Shown: positions 1 through 16,799 of the stretch, in pieces
How the letters are laid out: each line of letters begins with the position of its first letter
How positions within the stretch are numbered: the first letter of the stretch is position 1
Source of the DNA: Gossypium raimondii
Taxonomy: Eukaryota; Streptophyta; Magnoliopsida; Malvales; Malvaceae
DNA: 64,000 nucleotides
Assembly: GCF_025698545.1 (NCBI RefSeq)
Contig: NC_068569.1
Coordinates: 10,726,001-10,790,000 of the forward strand
Direction: 5' to 3'
Made by a program: the position numbers and the translations under genes
The notes under the pieces: generated by a model
Databases searched by the model: none
What the model was told of the DNA's origin: nothing
The model's input: the letters and a program-made list of their open reading frames with translations, nothing else

Positions 1-278
1 GCAGTCTCAAAACTCCAAAAGTAATCTCCAATTATGCATTGCAGATTTAAGTAAGGTTGGCACAGTGGAGCAATAATGTCATAAACATTTCCCTTTTACA
101 GGGAAATAATTGTATCTACAATGTAGATCTTAAGAAAACAATTTCTTTCAGATTTCACTAAACCAACATGTTAAGGAAACCAAAAACCTTTGAAGAGTTA
201 AAATCAAAGTAAAGGCTAACTGTCATATCTTAGGAATGGATTTTACTAGAATCGATTGCTTCAAGTATAGCTTTCTCT

Positions 279-3200
279 TCATCGAGGCTGCTTCTCCACT
301 GGAGCTTTTAGTTTCACATTCCTTTGCTGCAGGTTCTCAGGAATCATCGGTCTAAGGTTGTCCATAACTGGAGGAGCAGTACCAGTTGTAGTTGAACTTG
401 AAACAGACGTTGAACCAGCAATTTCTTCTGTTATACTTGCATCCTTTTTCTTTGTTCTCATGAGAAGGTAAGCTGCATCAATCACAAAAATTTCCATCAG
501 ACATGTAGGAAATCATGTTTCTGAAAAAGTTACCTTGTCAGGGACAACCCACAACTCCAACATTCACTTTGACAACTTAAAAAAGAAACTTATGGTAAAA
601 AGTTGAGTTGGGACCAGGAGAATGGGGAGTGGAGGGAAGAAAGAAAGAGCAAGTGTAATAACTTGGTGGGGTGGACCACAATACAAATATAAGATTCTCT
701 CAGACAATATAATACATGAAACTGTTGATAGAACCAGAGAGCACAATTAAAGAAACAAAACATTAATGCGAATTATTACGGCCAGACATCAAAAAGCAAC
801 AAATATGTGCTGCTCCTCAAGACCTCAACTAACCAAACAGCATATAGAGAATATATAAAATGTTTTATTGCTTATTAAGAACAACTGGTTCTGTTTGAAT
901 CCAAAGGTAATTATCATTAATTATTGGTTACTGTCAGAATACCAACACAGGAAAAACCAGAATAACCATGATCAAAGAACCAAACATGATCGCTAATTAT
1001 TACAACCCGACAACAAAAAGCAATCAAGATGTGCTCCTCAACTACACAACATATATACATAAAAGAAAAAGCCGTTTGTTGCTTATCAAAAACAACTAGT
1101 TCAATTTTCAGAAAAAGCAATCACTAACACTTGCATTATCAGAACACAAAAGTCACAAGATCCCAAAAAACGCATCAATACATCCTTTATTACCAATCAG
1201 CAATTGCTCATTTTACCTCATTAATCGTAAGTGGTTTCACTGATTGGAGGCTATTCAGTGCAACTTTCTTGCAATTGCTGTATGAACACTGAAGCAATCA
1301 ACTACTCCACTAATCTCCCCTTAGTTAATTTATGACTGATATAACTTACACCTTATTACTAAAATGTTGATGGCATATCATATCAAATCAATCAACATCT
1401 TTCAAGCAGTCATTGTGTTGGTGGGTGAGCAGGGTCAAGATTTGTGGATCATTTCACGTGTCATCATCTTTATAAGAAAGGATGAATATGGAGATAATCA
1501 CTCCATAATGCTTGGCTTTGGAATGTATAGCTATGCATTTAAGAGAATACCATAACATGGCATTTAATGCAAAGTTTTACTAACATCAAAATGAAACTCT
1601 AATTCCAGAAATTTTATTAAAAATATTTACCTCCATCAAACGAATACAAATTGGACTCTGAATGTACCTAAACAAATTATGCATTACTAGTTTATATCTC
1701 TGAATAGTTCATAATTATAGAATGTGCCAGTCCATCATATCTACTCCCAATGAAAATTTCTTTTAGTTATCATAATATTTATTCTAGGTGAAGGAATAAA
1801 GAGCATGATTGGTCACCTAAACAAGTAAAAGATAAACTAGTCTATCACATGGACATGCACTAAGGGTTCCATGATTGACAGCACTAAGTTTCAAACTCAG
1901 ACTTCTTGGGATGACTTTACTAGCAGCAGACCAGAAAATTTTCATCCGGAGATTCCCATCAATATATTATTTGCGGAAAATGTTTCATATGTCAAAAGTT
2001 TTTCAACATAACAGAAAACCAATATCAGAGTGATTGCAGAGAATATGCTGATATTAACAATAATGAGTAATGGAAAACATCAAGTGAAAAAATGGGAATT
2101 GCATTACAGCGTAAAGACAAGAAAATTTCATCAGTGAGAAGCAACAAAGACGTGTGAAGTGGTAGGTTTTTCTTTTCATTTACATGCACCAAAATATAAC
2201 CAAAATACATTGGTGCTAAATGGTACAACCAAGACTATTCATTTTTCCAAATGGAGCAGAATAAACAAATAAGCATACAGCAAATCTCGAGCATTAGGGA
2301 TTATGGCTGTGTTACGATATTAACAAGAGAGGAACTCAAAGTTGCATACAACCCAAATCATTTTCATTTTACTAGAGCTTCAAGGTTTCATCTCCACCAC
2401 ATCTCCAAAGCTTAGGTACAATGGATGACAAAATTGTTTATCATTCTCTTATCTTTCACATTAAAACCATGCAGCAACTTGAAACGTATACTTAAAATGT
2501 CATAAGATAGGTAGCATCAATATATTTATCCAATAAAGTGGTATGCAGATAAGATTGATTAATTATTACTTAGAAGAATAATCTTACAGCGGAGATCAGA
2601 CAAGAAATTATCTTACAGAAGGAGCATAAAAATGCAATGTGTATCAATATCTATGACATGTTATACCCAACACACTACAGAGAAATAACTGCAAACAAAA
2701 TTTCTTATAGTTTTAACTAAAAGCCACTGAAGCTGGGCTATATTTAAATCTCTTCAAAGAAGCAACAGCTGATCAATGGACCAAAATTTGGGTCATGATA
2801 AAAAGTTTTCCATGAAAGAGATGAACCTACAAATTTATCTTAATTAGATTATTAACATTCTTATGCTCCATTTGATTGTTGATTTTGTTACTTACATTTT
2901 ACTTCCAAAGAGAAAAGAAAAAAAAAACACTAAGGCTCTGTTAGGTTCATGCTTTTGCTTTTGCTTTTTTGCTTTTCTCAATAGAAATTGTAAAGCAAAT
3001 GATAAAAAAATGAATTGAAAAGAAGAGACCAATGGCAAAAACCAAAGGCACCAAGAAAAGCCTGAAAGAGCATTCCGATACAAAGCAAGTAACAGTTTTG
3101 AAGATTTTAAAATTCAAAGTGAATTTTCTTGTATCACGATCAGAAATAATTATGTTAAAATTGGTGGTACATTTTAAGTATTTAATGATTTTTAATCAAG

Positions 3201-5786
3201 AATGATTTTATTCCCTAGGGTTTGCTTTTGTTTTATAACAAGCTTGAAGATGCAGAAAAGAAATAGAAAAAACTACTAAAAGTATCGAGCTTTAACGGTA
3301 TCCTCTAGAATCCTCAGAAGATTCCAACTACATTACACAACAACATTTAGATCATCCAGATCATGTCTTTTACATGGCATCATCCATATTAGAGTAAGCT
3401 CGGTATATAAGCTAAGTTGAGCTGAAGGTAGTTGAAGTTGGTTACGTTTTGTTACTGTCAGTTAAGTCAGATACATGTGTATAAACAAAATTTATAGTAT
3501 TGAGAAGTTAAGTTTCATGAATGAAAATTCAGAAATCCCTTGCTCCAGTTTTATCTTTTTACTTTCTCTTACTATTTTTTCACATTTTCTCAGTACCCAA
3601 ACATCTTTCATTCGTTCAATTTAGTAATCTAATATGCTATCAGAGCTTCATAATTAAGATTCATCATCTACTAGGTTGTGCAAGATCTAGATCGTGAAAG
3701 GGATCGATGGCAGCATCAAATGGTAATGATACTCAAGATCTGCTTCTTGTTTTCTCTAATGCTCATAAAAGTACAAGAAAGTCAATTTTCAGTTAGATGA
3801 AAGTATGATTTTATTCCCTATGGTTTGCTTTTGCTTTATAACGCTTGACGATGCAGAAAAGAAATAGCGAAAACTACTAAAAGTATTGAGCTTTAACGGT
3901 ATCCTCTAGAATCCTCGGGAGATTCCAACTACATTACACAACAACATTTAGATCATCCAGATTATGTCTTTGACATGGCATCATCCACATCACAGAAGGG
4001 AAATATACGGTATTTACAATCATATATTGGACCAATTCCACAATATATCTTTAAGGAAAACAAAAATATACTTATGTTATTAGTTTCCATGCTTAGAACA
4101 TGCTTACACTCAAATATAACAATAAAGTATTTTGTACCCTAGGTAAAACCCTTCAGATCTGATTATGATGATAGCTATGACTTACAAACATTAACTTTCC
4201 AAGTCATTCAATATCTAAGTAAAAACCTTCAGATCTAATTATGAGTTAAGCTATCACTTGAAGATTATAATTCCCAATTATGCACAAAAGGAAGGAAATT
4301 AAATCTTAACACATATGAGACCCACACTTGGCGAGCTTATTACTCTTGCGCTTCCTGCAATAGGCACACATCATGCTATGCTTAATCTACGTATACAAGG
4401 AAAGGAAACTTCAACTTTTAAAAGTATGATATCCAATTCAAGTCCCAAACATAATTAAAGGTTCCTTGAAGGTTGTATTATAAACTCTTGCCTTCCTCAC
4501 ATGCAGAGAAACACAACATGAACCAATGCAACTTTGCAAGCTCAAATCTAGGAAAGTTGCAGTAGAAAGATAATAACCTAAGAGTATAGTGAAGGAGCAC
4601 ACACGCAAATATATTACAGCTCCTGAACACACTACACAAAGTCTACACCTAATAGAAGTTTTCAAAAAGCAGACACACCTTATCATGTGCTACTCTATTA
4701 TTGAGATATAGTTCAATAAAAAAATCATGCCTAACAAGATTACTTTGATCCTCAGGCAACGAAACTGACAGACCATCTGCCAAATATCTTGGTGCCTACA
4801 GTTATTAGATAAATGTCAAGTGCAAATAAGACTTCATTCAACATATGCATCAAATACCTAAAGAGAACAGTTAAGAACTAGGACGCATTAGTAAAGTTCA
4901 AACATGCCAAAACCAGTAATTTACGAGCAAGTTCTAGACCACCTTAAGCAAACTCAGCCTACGGTCAGTTTTCCAACATAAGCACTTAAGGTGTCATGCA
5001 GGTATATTGTTACTAAACACTTGAGACAACAGATGATCCAAGAACAAATGTTATTAGCTGAGGGAGGGGGGGATATGTAAATAGCTGACTATTAAAAAAA
5101 GTTACACAAGATCATGCATTCCCCTAAAGCTATTTGAAAGAAACAAAGAAGAATGTTAATCAGAAGACCTGCCATGTTTTTTATATTTCACTATGAAAAC
5201 ATTTCTTGCAATGCAACCACTTATTTAATGTTAAACTACCACGCAAACTTTTCCTGTGGGTATGTCTGCTAATTCTAGACCATTCACCAATGCCAAGCTG
5301 AAGGCTTGCAACATAGGCCTGCATGGATCTGGATGCTTGGGATTTTATCATTTCTATTTAAATTGCCAATCCTTAGCAAATTGTGCACATCCCACATTGA
5401 AGTTTTATCATTCTCATTGTGCGTGAAGAATAACAATCAAACGCAATAATTGGCAACCAAGCCAATAAAAGAATTCCATATTCAACGAACCATATGTATT
5501 TCATTGAATCTCAAACTGAATTATAGTCAAATAAATAACTTAAGCCATAAACTTCTTTCTAACAGCATTGACCCGTCAAAAACAGAATCATGCAAAACTA
5601 GCATAAAAAATTAATATTCAAGCCAAATAAGAAGAGACCAATTAAACTCCTAAGCATTAAAAAAAACACACTAAAAAGAATGAAATGACCTCAAACAGTA
5701 AAGCTGATAGCCAAGAGAAGAGAAGAGAGAAACTTGTAACGCCTTGCCAACGATTCCATTGGAGGCTGAGGTAGTGGCAGATCCAT
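279..5786 (-). CDS. Unidentified small plant gene, partial exon model
   Basis: I do not recognise this gene. Three exon-like pieces on the minus strand support it. The proposed first exon, 5697-5786, starts MDLPLPQPPMESLARRYKFL and continues into a short hydrophobic stretch. A middle exon, 4679-4795, is 39 codons open only in phase 0, has a good TGTAG acceptor and an AAG/GTGTGT donor, and includes SVSLPEDQSNLVRHDFFIEL. The last exon, 279-472, follows a GATGCAG acceptor, is rich in Ser/Thr, and ends KAPVEKQPR before TGA. The middle exon ends in phase 0 but the last needs one carried base, so at least one exon between 497 and 4678 is missing from my model. A Copia fragment lies in that interval. 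The pieces could also belong to two genes. No function is proposed. Confidence 0.45.
3202..3388. repeat. Left copy of a 187-bp direct repeat flanking a Copia fragment
   Basis: This copy and the one at 3805-3990 share nearly all bases over about 187 bp with scattered substitutions. Both run from ATGATTTTATTCCC through TTTAACGGTATCCTCTAGAA to TGGCATCATCCA. They lie 603 bp apart and enclose the Copia-like fragment. Confidence 0.8.
3389..3804 (+). mobile_element. Ty1/Copia retrotransposon fragment (LTR end, primer site, gag start)
   Basis: TGCTATCAGAGC at 3635-3646 differs by one base from TGGTATCAGAGC, the primer site complementary to initiator-Met tRNA used by many plant Copia elements. Sequence before it is LTR-like. 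About 60 bp after it an ATG at 3707 opens MAASNGNDTQDLLLVFSNAH, typical of a Copia gag N-terminus, which soon stops. No protease, integrase or reverse transcriptase follows, so this is a short relic. Confidence 0.6.
3805..3990. repeat. Right copy of the 187-bp direct repeat
   Basis: Second copy of the repeat at 3202-3388, with a few substitutions and small deletions (for example ATAACGCTTGACG instead of ATAACAAGCTTGAAG). It follows the truncated gag reading frame directly. Confidence 0.8.
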
Positions 5787-6750
5787 TTTATGTGATGCTT
5801 GAAGCCAAATCTTTTCCTTTATGTTGCTCTTGAAATTGTTTCAGTTGAGCTGCAGGTTTTTTCTTTTTCTTTTACAATAAGAAAAAAAACAACAAATTTT
5901 AAACACCCATAGAAGTCTATTAGTTAAGAAGCAAAGAAAGCAGAGGCAAAAAGTTAGAAAAGATGATTCATCGTAACATTTTTTTTCCTTTGTTTAGAAA
6001 CAAAAGGGAAAAGAAAAAAGGGTTTCTGAAGTACAAAAAGAATCATGGATTTAGAGCTTTGACCCATCGCTTACAGTTAGATGAGATACCTTTTAAACAA
6101 CAAATGATGGTCCTTATTGGAAAAAAAAACCTTCTTTGATTGTCCACTGTGTTTCCCTTTTATCACTATGCATATTGCCCTAACGCTCTAATAAATATAA
6201 TTAAAAGAAAAGAAAAAAGGGAAGGAAAAGAAAGTAGGGGAAGATTAAAAAAAGAAGAAGAAAAAGAAATGAATATATTTACTCCTTAATGAATTCTAAC
6301 ATTTTAGTTAAACTGTGAAAAGAAAAAAGTGAATTGTTTTGTATATATTTCGATTTTAATTTTTACATAAATGATATATAATAAAAAGTTAAATTATAAA
6401 TTATATCAATTTTTTATAAAATCATAATTAAAGTATCAACATTTCCTTGTTTAAAACAAACTTATTTCATCAAATTACAAAAAGGTTATCTTAGCAAATT
6501 ACAAATTAATTACTCCTAACAATCTAACAAAAAAAGTAAAATAAGGTTCTTACAAATTTGAAAATAATTTAATAATATGATAAAAATATTGATATCTAAT
6601 AATTAAATATATATCGATCAATTTTAAATTTGAAATCTCTTAATAATTTAAAAATAGAAAATAAAAATAAGATTGCTACAATTTTAAAAATAATAATCTA
6701 AAATATAAAATCTAATAATACAGTAAAAAATAAAGATCCATCATTTTGAA

Positions 6751-7093
6751 GGAATAAATCTCAAAATTATACATAAACTTTGATTCAATGTGTATATGAT
6801 ACATGAACTTTAATTTGGTGTAATTATACACATGAAACTTTGATTGTGGTTCAAATATATAAATGAAACTTTAATTTTGATTCAATCATACACATTTAAT
6901 GAAATAAAAACATCAATTAATTTTTGTATTAGACAAATCTAATTATTTGTATGGAATATATAAATATAAAATGATGTTATTTCAAGTAGTTGAGTTAATA
7001 ATTTATAAGAATTTGATGAAATCAAGATATCGTATATAAAATTGCAAAATTCAAAATTCATGTATAAAATTACTATAATTTTGAGATTCATCC
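6751..7093. mobile_element. AT-rich MITE-like repeat, copy 1
   Basis: The ends form an imperfect inverted repeat: GGAATAAATCTCAAAATTAT at the left, matched by the reverse complement of TATAATTTTGAGATTCATCC at the right. The interior repeats phrases such as ACATGAACTTTGATT. A related copy lies at 36305-36640. No coding capacity. The superfamily is not assigned. Confidence 0.6.
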
Positions 7094-7683
7094 ATTTTCC
7101 TTCAAGTTTAAATATTTAATAACTTAAAACAATGAAGAGTTAATATTATTGTGTTGAAAATAAATTTAAAAATAAAGAATTAATTGTAAAATACTTGAAG
7201 GACAAAATAGTATTTTAAATATTGTTAATTTTTACATTTCCTTTACTTTAATTTTTCTCCCAATTTGGGGAACTAAAAAATGGAGAAAAATATATGAAAA
7301 GAGAGGCTTTCTCAATTCCCTTACTTTGGCTCTCTTAATAAAAATAACTTAAAGCAAACAAAGGAAAGGAACCCCCTTCCCTCCCTTTACCTAGCTTTCT
7401 CTTATTTATTTTTTCCTAGGAATACATCGAATTTTATATAATACAAGAATAATTACATAATAGGAGAGATCCACTTAGTATAATTTTGTACTAATTATTT
7501 TTGTATTAAGATTGTTTTACAGCAATATGAATGAATCCCTCTTTAGTATATATTACACCAATATTATTTGCAGGCAAAATTGCCTAACTCAAAACAAATA
7601 CCAAATATAAATATCCGCGAAAAGGTAAGTGTTTTTTCTTTATAGTCGTATTCTCAAATATGCATCGAATATAACAATTTAAA

Positions 7684-7694
7684 CCCCCCCCCCC
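7684..7694. repeat. Poly-C tract (11 C)
   Basis: Run of 11 C in AT-rich DNA, about 260 bp beyond the stop codon of the RNA helicase gene. Confidence 0.9.
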
Positions 7695-7952
7695 AACATG
7701 ATCAGCTTTGGAATGAAGTGGAAAAATGCAACTCATTTTTGTTTTGTTTTTTCATTCACGAGTTGAGTTCTCATAGCTTAAGGGGGAATCGGACTTCTAA
7801 TCTGAGAGTACATACACTGTCAATTTACAAGTTCCCCATCTACTTGCCCTTCCTGCGGGTAGTGACAGCTAAACAAAGTATGCCTACACTACACTGTACC
7901 CTCATAGTATTTCTAATTTTCCTCTTCTGGGGAACAGGGATCTTTCCGTTAA

Positions 7953-12580
<4,628 letters not shown>

Positions 12581-13875
12581 TTTCGGTGCTGTTATCGGAG
12601 AGATTATAAACAATTAGTAAATATCAATACAAACAAACAAGAATTAGTAATCGACTTCTGTCTCTCTGTTAAGAATTAATGGTTTAGGGTTTTAAAGTGT
12701 TAGGGTTTTTTATTCCAGGGATTATTTGGGCGGAAGAAGAAGAAGAAGAATATTAGAAAAAAAATGCCCTTCCCTCATAAACTTACCCGTAGAGTGATAA
12801 ATAGGCCAGTAATCAACTGACACGTGGAATAATGGCCACCGCCTCTTACCCTCCTGCTTGCTGTAAGACGTTGTACTTTCGAGCTTTTTTTTTTCTATTT
12901 ATCATTGTTTTCCTTTTGTAATGTAAAAATCATCAACTTCAAATGCGATCCAAATAAATCATGCTTATAAGTTATAACGGTTGAGGTGGGTCTAGAAGCC
13001 CAATAAATGAAAATTTATGAACCCACCAATAAAGCATTCTTCAAATAATCCTAACAACAAATGGGCTATTTGATTATCCTACTAAGCCCAACACTAAGCG
13101 GTTCTATTACCCTACTGCCTTTTAATTTATAACTCACTTCTCAGAGGGCCGAACCGTCGATATTTGGTCCCAAGTCCCAACATTTTCGAATGGATTTCCG
13201 TTTCTGTGTTTTTTTTTTTTTTAAATATGAATTAGAGATGTTTTTATCCGTTTTACAGTGTGCTTTCAATTTGTATACAATTTAGGTTTTGTTTGGTTAT
13301 ATTATTTAAAAAGAAAACTGATGAAATTTAATATTGTTGGCAAAAGTGAAGCAATTAATCAACGTTTTAAGAAATGAAAGCGAAACAAAATGACCGGTTC
13401 TCATTTCTGATTACCATCCCAATAATTTAGTCCAGCTAACATTTTATTAATTAGCACAGTATAATAATATTCATACCATCAAACAAGCCTAGTAATTAAT
13501 TGCCACGACAAACACTGATCACTACTTTTATTGTGCATCAAAGATGAAAGTCAAATCGCATGTTGGCATGAATATCTAAAGCTGGGGAGACAATAATTGA
13601 GCAATAAGAGATAAGGGCAAGCAATAAAAGGAAGTTTCTGGTTAGAAGCTGTTCTACGTTATTCCTCCAATTGGCAACCTCAAAAGGAAGCCTTAGCAGC
13701 AGATAAGTGAACATGCATTCATGCCAGTGCATACATAGACATAAAAGGCCATAAATACAGAAAGATAAGTCAATCGGAGGAATGCAAATCTAATAGCTTT
13801 TTCCACAAACAAAAACCCTTTTTCTCTACCATGAAAATTTCCCCGCAAATACATGTAGGACCTCCTTTTACAATA
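12581..13875. other. Upstream region of the RNA helicase gene; no gene seen
   Basis: Holds the presumed promoter and 5' leader of the RH20-like gene, with a GAAGAAGAAGAAGAA run on the plus strand near 12735. The rest is low-complexity AT-rich DNA without a convincing open frame. Confidence 0.5.
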
Positions 13876-13952
13876 TTACATATCTGGATATAGGTCTCGT
13901 GAAGGTTCCTGTGCAATTTGTGGCAATCCAATCTTCAAGGGAGTCTTGACTA
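13876..13952 (-). CDS. Possible 3' terminal exon of an unresolved gene
   Basis: On the minus strand a TTTAATGTAG acceptor is followed by 25 codons reading VVKTPLKIGLPQIAQEPSRD and then LYPDM before TAA. The codon use looks protein-like compared with the surrounding AT-rich DNA. I could not find upstream exons between 13953 and about 16000, so this may be a relic or a chance frame. Confidence 0.22.
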
Positions 13953-15240
13953 CTACATTAAATTTTAAGTCAATAGAGTATATCAAAGTATAACTTTACT
14001 GTAAAATATTCATTCTTGTCAAAATAAATTAATGTACAATGTCTGAATGCTAATATAATGTTAGTACTAAATCATAAAGATACATCTTTAATCATGGTTA
14101 TGGATGTAAATAAAGATTTATATATGACGTGGAAATCATTAATATGTTTGTAAGAAAAGAAAATGGGATGGGTGGGATCAAATAATTTGATTAGGGTCCC
14201 GTGTAGACAAGAGACAATGAAGCTTTCCCTATCTTTCAAATCGTTTAACGTAGGGTACCATTAAAAGATACCTAAAATGCTAAATTCACGTAGCCAGAAA
14301 AAGGGAAAGAAAATAAAGAGAAATGGTGAATTGTGATGGCCGTACGAAGCAAAGCAAATATTTGAACATTACAATGGATAAGATGATTGAGTTGTCGTCC
14401 TCATCATCTTCCAATCAAATTGAAGTTTTAAAAGGAAAGTATACAACACCCTCAACTTGTCCTTCCAATTTAATTCCATTCTATTTCTATTAAACCCAAT
14501 TTTAATATTACTAATTTCTAATCTCTCATGGTTTCAATTATATTAAAATAATTTAAAAATAATTATTGGAAGTTAACTTTCTCTTCAAAACAAATTCATA
14601 AAGTATTTTCATATGTGCAGATTAATAACGAACAAATAAAAAATAATTTTAAGAGTATTTGCTTCACACAGTATAAATAACATACAACATAATTAAAATA
14701 TATATAATATCATATTATCTCGATAATAAATAAAATAATCTTCAATTTTGTTTGGTGCTTTTATAGTTTGAATACGATTCAATAATGTCTATATATATAT
14801 AATTCTAACTTATTAATGCTTACCATCTCTCTTTTTTGGATGCCACATGATTAAATATGTCTAACTACATAATGTTATTTATAAAGCTAAACTTACTTTT
14901 TAATTGGTATATACCTCTAATGTTAATTAAGTGATAATAAAGATACTTGGAATTCTATTCAAGTAATTACTCTATTTTACATCAATCAAATTCGAACAAA
15001 TTTTGTACCTCAAATGTTTTTAACTATTAATTGTATTTTATATTATAATTATAATTATCATAATTTGTTCTCCATATTTTATATTTATCGCAACTTTTTT
15101 AATTGTATAATTATAGTAAATTTTTTATTTTAATTTTTATTTAATAATTTTAAATGAAATAATGTAATTATTTTTAAATATTAATTTAAATATATATTTG
15201 TTTTTTAAATCTCATTTTATGATCAGCTCACGTCTCTCTC
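13953..15240. other. AT-rich intergenic DNA
   Basis: No supported gene. Long A/T runs and short TA repeats (for example around 14790-14803). Confidence 0.5.
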
Positions 15241-15500
15241 AAGATCATCGAAAAAGGTCCATTTGATTAATTGTGTAGCGGAAGTGGGAGTGGACCCATT
15301 TGGTGAGGTTGTCCAAGGCGTAAAAGGGAAGAGTGTTAGACCCCTCGTTGTTGCCAAGGGGCACCTCGGGGCCTCAACCACTGAACCACCCATTGCCCAA
15401 CTCTGTCCACCTTTTAAACTTCAGCACCGTAGGCTATTAATTACTGGATACATTGACCTGATGGAGGAGTTCGGTTTGGGCGGACATTGACCTAATGCAC
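15241..15500 (-). repeat. GC-rich island, possibly tRNA-derived SINE-like
   Basis: About 250 bp of clearly higher GC content. The minus strand has TGGTTCAGTGGTTGAGGC, which resembles a Pol III A box (TRGYNNARNNG). About 40 bp on, GGGTCTAACACTC is a weak B-box-like match. No good ATG-started frame exists. A SINE fragment or a decayed tRNA-like sequence is possible; a fragment of another repeat is equally likely. Confidence 0.28.
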
Positions 15501-16159
15501 CACGTTAACAACCTACGGTTAACTCATTTTAACTTGCTCACTTCCTAATCAACATAAAGAATGAGAAATATTATACAACTATTACTTGATTTCCCTTAAA
15601 CATTGTTTTATTTGTTAGTGAAAGAGAGAATTAAGTTTATTCAAGTTTAATTAATTCAACGGTTTATTAAAAAAAAACAATTTGTATGACATTGAGAAAA
15701 AAGTATGTTCATTTTAAATATATTTATTTGGATAAGATGCAATATTATGAGATAATTTATTGAAAGCTTTGTGTGTTATTGATGATTTTGATGAATAGCA
15801 TGCAAAACTATTAAATGATTATATAATTGATAACAGAAGAAAGAAGAAGAGTTGAAAGGTTAACTAACTGGCATGATGATCAAAGATTATAAGTTGATTG
15901 TTTGATATTTTGTCTACCACTTTCCTACATTTTCTTTTTCAACACTAACCTATGGTAATCATGCCTAATATAAAATTTTTATGTGCTTGTATGAACTGAC
16001 ATTGGTCTAAGCAAAGTGAATGATAACTTAGAATATAAGTAAAGGAGATTAAGCATATATCTAAAACAACGCAAATGTACCACAATAATCAAATATAAAA
16101 TTTTGTCAATCATTTTATTTCCAATATGCTACAAATCAAACAATTCATTATATTTTCAT

Positions 16160-16763
16160 TGTCACACCTCACTCAGGTTAGACACATGACACTTTCAAAA
16201 GACACTAAGTGGATGCTTAAAGATGGTTCTTCGCTTTTTGTTAGTTGGCTCGTCCTCAACTGCTCAACCTCCTAAACTAGCCATTCGTCATGAGATCACC
16301 CGCTAATAAAGAAACGTCCCCTCTCATCAAGCTACTTGCTTCAATAGTCAAGCCACCTTTTTTTCAATGTGAACGCTCCTCTAAGTGTAAACATTTTCTC
16401 CCGGGATCATTATGGTCCACTTATGCATAACAACTTCATAGTCCCTTGAAAGGAATAACAAAACGGGTTCCATTGCACACATTCTTCGCGTGCTTCATGA
16501 TGATAACTACCATGCCACATCATCACTACCAGACAAGAGAACTCACTCTATAAATACCCTCAAGAACGAAGGAAAAATAATATTCTTCCATATTAACAAA
16601 CCTTGTGCTCTTACTCTTCGCATAAACTTCTCCTAGCCTTCGTAGCAACCTTTTTTCCCCTCTTGTACTTCTTCGACTCTCCGCCTATTTAGGTGAACCG
16701 ACCCGCTTTGCACCACCACATCTTGTTTCTTATCTCCTCCCTTGTTGATATCCCTTGTCAACA
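16160..16763 (+). mobile_element. Possible solo LTR or LTR fragment
   Basis: Starts TGTCACACCTCACTC and may end GTCAACA (TG...CA). It contains a TATA box in CTCTATAAATACCC near 16547-16560, followed by a C/T-rich leader, as in plant LTRs. The flanking five bases (TTCAT and ACCAT) do not match, so the ends are uncertain, and no primer-binding site or internal region was recognised. Confidence 0.3.
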
Positions 16764-16799
16764 ACCATATTAAAAATTAGAAGCAATTTGACAATGATG

